Below are positions 1-5,073 of a stretch of DNA of 7,250 bases, in pieces. The notes below the pieces were generated by a model. It saw only the letters and a program-made list of their open reading frames with translations, was not told where the DNA came from and ran no database searches. Position 1 is the stretch's first letter; each line of letters begins with the position of its first letter. This stretch comes from Hirschia sp964351655 (lineage in GTDB: Bacteria > Pseudomonadota > Alphaproteobacteria > Caulobacterales > Hyphomonadaceae): NCBI GenBank assembly GCA_964351655.1, contig CAYGPD010000075.1, forward strand, positions 1 through 7,250. Direction: 5' to 3'. A program made the position numbers and the translations under genes.

Positions 1-535
1 TACGTTTGCCAACCATGCAAGCTGCTATGTTATTTGACATATCATAGTGACAAGCGGCGGTTGTCTGGTTTCCCATCCAAAGGCTAATTTGTGGCTTGCG
101 CGTCCCAAATATTTCTTCTCGGAATTGCAGGTGTAATCTGTCAATCATATCCGGAAAAAAGCCGGCAATATCTGTCGAGCCCACATAGTGCGATACGCCT
201 TGTTGCTCATTTAAAATCTGCTCAAACACGTCATTGAGACTTAGGCGATCGCTTTTATAGTTGAACCCGTTCATTTCTTCATTGTAAAAAAAGCGACCTT
301 TAACCTCCGGCTCAGATTTAAAGCGCAGAACAGGACGTTGATTGTAAAATGATAAGATCATTTCCATTGCGGCTTGAACGGACTTTTGACCTGCGATACA
401 CAATGGAGATTCTCGCAACGCACCTCTTAAAATTACAGGTTCTCCACCTGCAATTATCGCCTCAAAGTCAATGTCCTCAAGACACGTATCTTCAATGACT
501 TTAGTCCTGCGGTGAATGCTTTTTTCTAGCGCCAA
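1..535 (-). CDS. Cupin-like (JmjC-like, Cupin_8) domain protein, N-terminal part, cut by window edge
   Basis: The frame stays open from 535 to the left edge and gives 178 residues. Near the end it reads SLWMGNQTTAACHYD followed by NNIAACMVGKR (residues 151-178). This is the hallmark of cupin-like proteins related to JmjC/Fe(II)-2-oxoglutarate oxygenases: H163 and D165 form the HxD half of the metal site, and the distal histidine would lie outside the window. An N-terminal stretch around residues 25-40 (AIIAGGEPVILRGAL) matches the family's usual 'PVVLRG' opening. No signal peptide is seen, so the protein is probably cytoplasmic. I chose the TTG start at 535 because GGGAGG lies 7 bases upstream; a GTG at 565 is in frame but has no good ribosome binding site. 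The gene follows the SapC-family gene by 32 bases, so co-transcription is likely. Family members commonly sit beside TonB receptors and tryptophan-halogenase-like genes. Catalytic activity and substrate are unknown. Confidence 0.85.
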   Translation of the reverse strand, partial: MALEKSIHRRTKVIEDTCLEDIDFEAIIAGGEPVILRGALRESPLCIAGQKSVQAAMEMILSFYNQRPVLRFKSEPEVKGRFFYNEEMNGFNYKSDRLSLNDVFEQILNEQQGVSHYVGSTDIAGFFPDMIDRLHLQFREEIFGTRKPQISLWMGNQTTAACHYDMSNNIAACMVGKR

Positions 536-542
536 CTTATAG

Positions 543-548
543 CCTCCC
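543..548 (-). promoter_or_regulatory. Ribosome binding site deciding a TTG start
   Basis: On the minus strand GGGAGG sits 7 bases before TTG at 535. It is the same core that precedes the complete TonB receptor gene. It supports the TTG start of the cupin-like gene, since no in-frame ATG occurs near the start of the domain. Confidence 0.65.
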
Positions 549-567
549 AATTCGCAGGATGACACTA

Positions 568-1296
568 TCAGCTTTGATGCTTTTTGATAGTTTTCAACTC
601 TATCAAACGAGATACATTCCCTGCTGACGCCATGACAGCGTAGCAATGCTCAAGCAAACCAACCGCATTTAGCTTTGCAAGGTCCTCACCACTAAGAGTG
701 GCCATACGTTCGCGACTAATCGTATAAACATCTGGGACAGTATATTGCTCTGAATCTGAGAGTTTAATCTCAATCGTAATAGGCTCAATCAACTGCATAT
801 CATCTAGTGCAGCAAAGAAGGACGGTGCAGCCGTCGCCCCAACATGAATGCGTTTCAGTACACTTGTTACACGCTCTAGATAGGCTGAATGACCGCCTTG
901 AGGCATGAACACACTTTCCCCTTCATCACGACTAATACGAGGATGCTCCAAATCTACATTGATGAGTGGCTCTACCTGAATTTCTCCATTCACTTCATTC
1001 TCACGAAGACTTATTGAAAACGGACCTCTTTCTTGAATTGCTGGAATATAACGTGCCCCCCAACCATCAGCACTCAAAAACAAATTCTCGTCCCTATCCA
1101 AGCCAAGAAGGACAATAGCGAAGAATTCACCCTCCGGAGATTTGCGAAATAGTATTGAATACTCTCTCTGCAATTCAACAAATTCAGTTGGAAAAACGAG
1201 AGCTTGGTTGATCGCATCACCCAAGGCTTCGGAATGCTGAATATTCACCTTCAAATCATGATGAGCAACATTGTCTAGCAATACGGGCTTAGCCAT
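568..1296 (-). CDS. SapC family protein
   Basis: This 242-residue protein of normal family length starts at ATG 1296, behind a GAGAGG ribosome binding site with a 5-base spacer. It has no signal peptide or membrane segment. Family signatures are visible: VFPTEFVELQREYSILFRK (34-52), GWGARYIPAIQERGPFSI (78-95), and a C-terminal helical part with SGEDLAKLNAVGLLEHCYAV (202-221). SapC proteins are named after a gene in the Campylobacter S-layer protein locus. In proteobacteria, however, most copies lie beside TonB-dependent receptors, cupin-like proteins and tryptophan-halogenase-like flavoproteins, exactly as here. The molecular role there is unknown; an accessory function in ligand uptake or handling is inference from the neighbourhood. 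The gene lies 135 bases after the receptor gene, with an intrinsic terminator between them, and 32 bases before the cupin-like gene. It may be expressed by read-through or from its own weak promoter; I see no convincing promoter. Confidence 0.9.
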   Translation of the reverse strand: MAKPVLLDNVAHHDLKVNIQHSEALGDAINQALVFPTEFVELQREYSILFRKSPEGEFFAIVLLGLDRDENLFLSADGWGARYIPAIQERGPFSISLRENEVNGEIQVEPLINVDLEHPRISRDEGESVFMPQGGHSAYLERVTSVLKRIHVGATAAPSFFAALDDMQLIEPITIEIKLSDSEQYTVPDVYTISRERMATLSGEDLAKLNAVGLLEHCYAVMASAGNVSRLIELKTIKKHQS

Positions 1297-1371
1297 AGAA
1301 ACCTCTCAATCGGAGTGTCATTCTTCAAGGAAACACACAATCATCAACGCATTTATGCGGCGGATCAGCAA

Positions 1372-1414
1372 GGGAATAAAAATAAAAAGGAGCTACATTA
1401 TCTGCAGCTCCTTT
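1372..1414 (-). terminator. Intrinsic terminator after the complete TonB receptor gene
   Basis: On the minus strand, 1414-1386 folds as a 12-bp stem (AAAGGAGCTGCA against TGTAGCTCCTTT, one G-U pair) with a 5-base loop GATAA. TTTTTATTTTTATT follows directly. The hairpin begins 17 bases after the receptor's stop codon, the expected place for a rho-independent terminator. It should reduce transcription into the SapC and cupin-like genes. The opposite strand has a weaker T-run (CCTTTCTTT), but no plus-strand gene ends here. Confidence 0.85.
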
Positions 1415-1431
1415 CTTTAAGTTCTTAAATA

Positions 1432-4400
1432 TTAGAACTTGTAACGTGCGCCAATGAAGTAACGCGCGCCGTTTTCACGCAGGAAGCGCATTGCTGAATA
1501 TGAACGTTGGAATGTACGTGAGTCTTCTTCCGTCAAGTTCACACCTTCAAACGAGACTGAAAGATTCTCGTTGATTTCGTACCCAGCACTGAAGTCCAAC
1601 TGACCATATGCATCCACATAAATTGGGTTACGATTCCCATCGTTTGCATTCTCTAGGAACTCGTCACGCCAGTTGTATGAAATACGACCAGAGAAGCCAT
1701 ATTTTTCATACATCGCAGTGATGTTTGCTGTGTCACTCAGACCAACAAGAGCAAACTGCGTTACACTTGGATCTCCGAGGTTGTCGAAACCAACATCCCC
1801 GTCCACCATTGTATAACTACCAGCAATACCAAATCCTGTATCACCAAAGAAGTGCTGACCTTGGATCTCAATACCGTTGATTTTAGCTTCACGGTTGTTG
1901 ACAGGTTGCGTCAATTCAAATGTGAAGAGTGGATCATCAGCATTGGCAGCCAATTCAAAGTTTGTTTCCAAACGGTCATACTCTGTCGCATCAATGTTTC
2001 CATCAGCATCTTGGTTCGCTTCGAAAACAGCTTGAGCAGCAGCTTTATCGCCACCCGCTTGATCTACATATACGGCAGCAGCAAAGAAGTTGTTCTCGTT
2101 GCGCTCTACTCCAAGATCATCAAGAATTTCCAATGCTGTACCTGATCGTGTACCAGCGGCACCAGAACTTACATCACGAAGACCAAAGAGGTTATCTTCA
2201 ACTGTTTCTCTACCGATGAAGTTACGAACACGTTTTTCAAATGCACCAATAGACACATAGCTAGAGTCATCGAAGTACCATTCCCATGACACATCAAAGT
2301 TGTCTGATTCAAGAGGAAGAAGACCTGGATTTCCTTTTTCTCCCTCCGGATTGTTTGTCACAGAAAGACCTGTAGGACCAGCCGGCGTACCTGCAGAGTC
2401 ACTAGCAAACAAATCACTATAAACTGCACGTGCGATTGTCTTACTGTAAGACGCCCTTACCTTCATATCAGATGAAATATCTACTGAGAAATCCACATTT
2501 GGTAAGAAGTTATCATAAGAAGCTGAAGACGTTAAACCGTTTGAAGAGGCTGCTGCAACTGTCGCAAAGTCATTGTTTCCTTGCCATAGTATTGCCCCCG
2601 TCGGGATCGATTGAGTTTTTGCAGTTACATCCGTGCTTTCATAACGCAAACCAACATTAAGAGCTGCATCTTTGTCAGCAATCATAAAGTTTGTGTCAAA
2701 CTGCGCGTATAATGCAGTTACGTCTTCTTGAATTTCGTCAAAAGCCGCACTTGTGACACGAAGTTCACGTGCATCATCTGCATTTCCTAGAATACCATCA
2801 TATCCAGCCGCAGCTGAATAAGCTGGCGCTAGACCAGCATAGATTACACCCGCATCGCCGCGTAGTCCGTAAACCTCAGAAGAAGGCGAACCACCTACGC
2901 TTGCAGCACCACCAATTGTGTGGTTTTCAAAGCGACATGACATACAGAAGACTTCAAGTGCTCCTGGTGCTTGCGCATCAACATCACCTGTGTTTTCAGC
3001 ACCCCAGTTACCTAGAACATGCTGATATTTTGTTTTATCAGTAATGTTGGTTTGGCTTCGGTAGTTTGCACCGAATGTTAGGTTTGAATTGTCATCCAAT
3101 TCCCAGTTAGCGTGAAGATCGATTTGATCAACATCGTTTTTCTGAGTGATCGTCTGCATATCATTGGCAATTTGACTACCAGCTTTAGCAGTTGTGACTG
3201 TTGTAGAACCTGTAGGCGTTTCAATAACCATGACAGGCAAATCACCGCTATAGTCAACACCGTGAGAAATTGTAGGACCATCATATTTCTGGTCAATACC
3301 AACGCGAATCTCACTGAAGCCCATTGGCGCATTAGGAGATACTTCAGCTCTAGACGTGTGAGCATCAACAACTAGGGTTAGTCGATCAGTAACGTCAAAC
3401 TCACCATTTACACCAAATGAGTGCAACTCATCTTTCACCATACGCAAAGTTTGTTGCATTGCTGCACCTTGCGAAGTTGAAGGCTCTTTTAAGAAGACTG
3501 CTGTCGCTACTGGACTATCGTCAAATACGATTTCAGAAAAGCTCTGACCAAACCAGTTAGAAAGCTCAGAGTTGTCTTCGCGCCCTTCATTTACAGCAAA
3601 CGTATAATCCGTTGTGAGACGCATTCTTTCTGTTGGCGCAAACTGAAGAACCACCTGACCGTTTACACGCTCTCTTGTAAACTCTGAGAACTGGTAACGG
3701 CTATCACGTGGGTATGTCACGAGCGCATCACCATCTGTAGGTGCATTCGTCACAACAGTATCGTCACCAATTAGACGAGAAAACGCATCGAAGGTTTCAA
3801 CTTCCCATCTAGCCGAGTTTGCACCTGCAGCAGCACTATCACGCTTTGAATATCCAACAAAACCACCGACACCGAATGTACCAGCATCATTGGACCAGCT
3901 CGCCACACCGGAAAGTTCAGGTGTAATTGAATCGCCGCGATCAACTGTGGTATCGTGTATACCTTTTGCACTCACAGACCCCCGGAAACCAGTGTGATCT
4001 AAAGGCCGGTGCGTTTGAACGTTAACCGTTGCACCAATACCGCCCGATGAAATATCTGCACGACCACTCTTGTAAACTTCAAGCGCTTTAACACCGTCAG
4101 CAGCAAGGTTTGAGAAGTCAAAAGCACGACCGGAAGCACCAGAAGCATCACCACTAAGCCCAGCACCTACCAAAGGCACATCTGCTGTTGGCATGCTGCG
4201 ACCGTTTAGCGTCACTTGGTTAAAGCTTGGCCCAAAACCACGAACTGTAATTTGGGCACCCTCACCGTTTACACGGTCAATCGACACACCCGGAATACGT
4301 TGCAGTGATTCAGCAAGGTTTGAGTTTGGGAATTTACCAATGTCTTCCGCGTTGATGGCATCCATAACACCTTTAGCTTCACGCTTCATGTCCATAGCGT

Positions 4401-4593
4401 CAGTTAAAGACTTACGAATTCCTGTGACAACAATTGTGTCTAGTGTCTTCGTCTCTTCAGCAGTTGCAGCCTCGATTGTCTCGGCGTCATCTTGCGCATA
4501 TGCGGGCATAGCCATCATCGCTGATAGCGCAATCAAAGACGCGCCAAACCGTAGCGGCAAAGAACGAGCCCCGTTCTTATCCATTTTTTTCAT
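1432..4593 (-). CDS. TonB-dependent receptor, complete (TonB-Xanth-Caul type)
   Basis: This 1053-residue outer-membrane active transporter takes energy from TonB-ExbB-ExbD to import a ligand. In order it has: a signal peptide (residues 1-33, basic start, hydrophobic core, likely cleavage AYA|QDD); a TonB box DTIVVTG (52-58); a plug with AEDIGKFPNSNLAESLQRIP (82-101) and ITVRGFGPSFNQVTLNGR (115-132); and a barrel from about 200 that ends in the typical aromatic C-terminus, RYKF. The barrel motifs YDNFLP (693-698) and SDNFDVSWEWYF (763-774) are shared with the receptor fragment upstream. ATG 4593 is preferred over M4 because GGGAGG lies 6 bases before it. Extracellular segments carry an EF-hand-like loop (860-871), a DGILGNADD stretch (599-607) and a CxxC (550-553). 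The gene has its own leader with a possible operator, and a terminator follows. The SapC and cupin-like neighbours suggest a locus for a carbohydrate or other carbon source; the ligand cannot be read from the sequence. Confidence 0.96.
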   Translation of the reverse strand: MKKMDKNGARSLPLRFGASLIALSAMMAMPAYAQDDAETIEAATAEETKTLDTIVVTGIRKSLTDAMDMKREAKGVMDAINAEDIGKFPNSNLAESLQRIPGVSIDRVNGEGAQITVRGFGPSFNQVTLNGRSMPTADVPLVGAGLSGDASGASGRAFDFSNLAADGVKALEVYKSGRADISSGGIGATVNVQTHRPLDHTGFRGSVSAKGIHDTTVDRGDSITPELSGVASWSNDAGTFGVGGFVGYSKRDSAAAGANSARWEVETFDAFSRLIGDDTVVTNAPTDGDALVTYPRDSRYQFSEFTRERVNGQVVLQFAPTERMRLTTDYTFAVNEGREDNSELSNWFGQSFSEIVFDDSPVATAVFLKEPSTSQGAAMQQTLRMVKDELHSFGVNGEFDVTDRLTLVVDAHTSRAEVSPNAPMGFSEIRVGIDQKYDGPTISHGVDYSGDLPVMVIETPTGSTTVTTAKAGSQIANDMQTITQKNDVDQIDLHANWELDDNSNLTFGANYRSQTNITDKTKYQHVLGNWGAENTGDVDAQAPGALEVFCMSCRFENHTIGGAASVGGSPSSEVYGLRGDAGVIYAGLAPAYSAAAGYDGILGNADDARELRVTSAAFDEIQEDVTALYAQFDTNFMIADKDAALNVGLRYESTDVTAKTQSIPTGAILWQGNNDFATVAAASSNGLTSSASYDNFLPNVDFSVDISSDMKVRASYSKTIARAVYSDLFASDSAGTPAGPTGLSVTNNPEGEKGNPGLLPLESDNFDVSWEWYFDDSSYVSIGAFEKRVRNFIGRETVEDNLFGLRDVSSGAAGTRSGTALEILDDLGVERNENNFFAAAVYVDQAGGDKAAAQAVFEANQDADGNIDATEYDRLETNFELAANADDPLFTFELTQPVNNREAKINGIEIQGQHFFGDTGFGIAGSYTMVDGDVGFDNLGDPSVTQFALVGLSDTANITAMYEKYGFSGRISYNWRDEFLENANDGNRNPIYVDAYGQLDFSAGYEINENLSVSFEGVNLTEEDSRTFQRSYSAMRFLRENGARYFIGARYKF
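1981..2016 (-). other. EF-hand-like calcium-binding loop encoded within the TonB receptor
   Basis: Residues 860-871 read NQDADGNIDATE. They match the 12-position EF-hand loop pattern, with N1, D3, D5, G6, I8 and E12. Helix-like segments flank it (DKAAAQAVFEA before, TEYDRLETNF after). It lies in a long stretch between predicted barrel strands, so it is probably extracellular. Calcium binding is inferred from the pattern only. Confidence 0.6.
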
Positions 4594-4627
4594 AATTTTC
4601 CTCCCAGAACCTTATATGTTGGCTCAT

Positions 4628-4645
4628 TTAGACATCGTTGTCTAA
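4628..4645. promoter_or_regulatory. Candidate operator, LacI-family-like palindrome
   Basis: The plus strand reads TTAGACATCGTTGTCTAA. It has two 7-base half sites (TTAGACA/TGTCTAA) around a TCGT centre, so 16 of 18 positions are symmetric and CG is the central dinucleotide. LacI-family regulators typically bind even-length palindromes with a central CG, and such sites often precede TonB receptor genes for sugars. The site lies 35 bases before the receptor start codon and just downstream of the possible -10 element, where a bound repressor would block initiation. The regulator itself is not in this window. Confidence 0.55.
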
Positions 4646-4651
4646 CTAAGG

Positions 4652-4679
4652 CTTATCATGCATACAATCAAATTAGCAA
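4652..4679 (-). promoter_or_regulatory. Possible promoter of the complete TonB receptor gene
   Basis: On the minus strand TTGCTA (4679-4674) and GATAAG (4657-4652) are 16 bases apart. Each matches 4 of 6 positions of the sigma-70 consensus. The predicted transcription start would fall near 4645, at the edge of the palindrome. An alternative is TTGATT with TAGTTA at 17-base spacing. The call rests mainly on position, because the boxes are weak. Confidence 0.3.
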
Positions 4680-5007
4680 CTCCCTGCTAGTAGAATTCCT
4701 GGTATCTTGTTTTTTTGCCACAATTGAGCTCGCACATAGACAAATGCCCCCATTCAGACCAACTGCATACACACTTACAAATCTTTACCAAAAATAGAAT
4801 AAATACAATCTTTTAATAGAGAATTATCTGGATAAATATTCTTTAAAAGATAGCATATGGAACACTATATCTACCTTCATTTATCGCAAAAATATTATGG
4901 CAATCATGCCTTTTTTGAGCTGTTTAACACACGCAGAACACATTGCTCTCTTCAGAAAAATTGCACAGCACAAAGAGGTATTTACTGACAAAAACTCCCC
5001 AAACAGC

Positions 5008-5049
5008 AATCAAAACACAAAAAAGCAGAGCGCTTAGATGCTCTGCTTT
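5008..5049 (-). terminator. Intrinsic terminator after the partial TonB receptor gene
   Basis: On the minus strand, AAAGCAGAGC (5049-5040) pairs perfectly with GCTCTGCTTT (5031-5022) around an 8-base loop. The run TTTTTTGTGTTTTG follows. It starts about 24 bases after the receptor's stop codon. It separates transcription of the partial receptor from the complete one downstream, which therefore needs its own promoter. Confidence 0.88.
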
Positions 5050-5073
5050 GCTTGTTAACGACTATGTGGAACT

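Larger units (their letters stand above)
4594..5007. other. Gene-free A+T-rich intergenic region between the two TonB receptor genes
   Basis: There are about 414 bases between the upstream receptor's terminator and the start of the complete receptor gene, and no credible open reading frame on either strand. The last 90 bases before the start codon hold a possible promoter, a palindromic site and the ribosome binding site. The remainder (about 4680-5007) is rich in A and T, including runs such as AAAAAAACAA on the minus strand near 4710. I recognise no riboswitch, tRNA or insertion-sequence remnant in it. Confidence 0.7.

Noticed and set aside
1348..1359. Short dyad CGCATTTATGCG between the receptor and SapC genes
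   Set aside because: It is very short, has no neighbouring promoter elements that I trust, and is likely to arise by chance.
1852..3375. Several plus-strand and alternative-frame open frames of 66-97 residues
   Set aside because: They lie inside the complete receptor gene, have no plausible ribosome binding sites or motifs, and are best explained as shadows.
4193..4645. 150-residue open frame on the plus strand
   Set aside because: It is antisense to the signal peptide and plug region of the receptor, where the minus-strand product has clear family motifs. Its own product has no recognisable domain.
4899..4916. GGCA-ATCA-TGCC followed by TTTTTT on the plus strand, terminator-like
   Set aside because: The stem is only 4 bp, flanking bases do not extend it, and no plus-strand gene precedes it.
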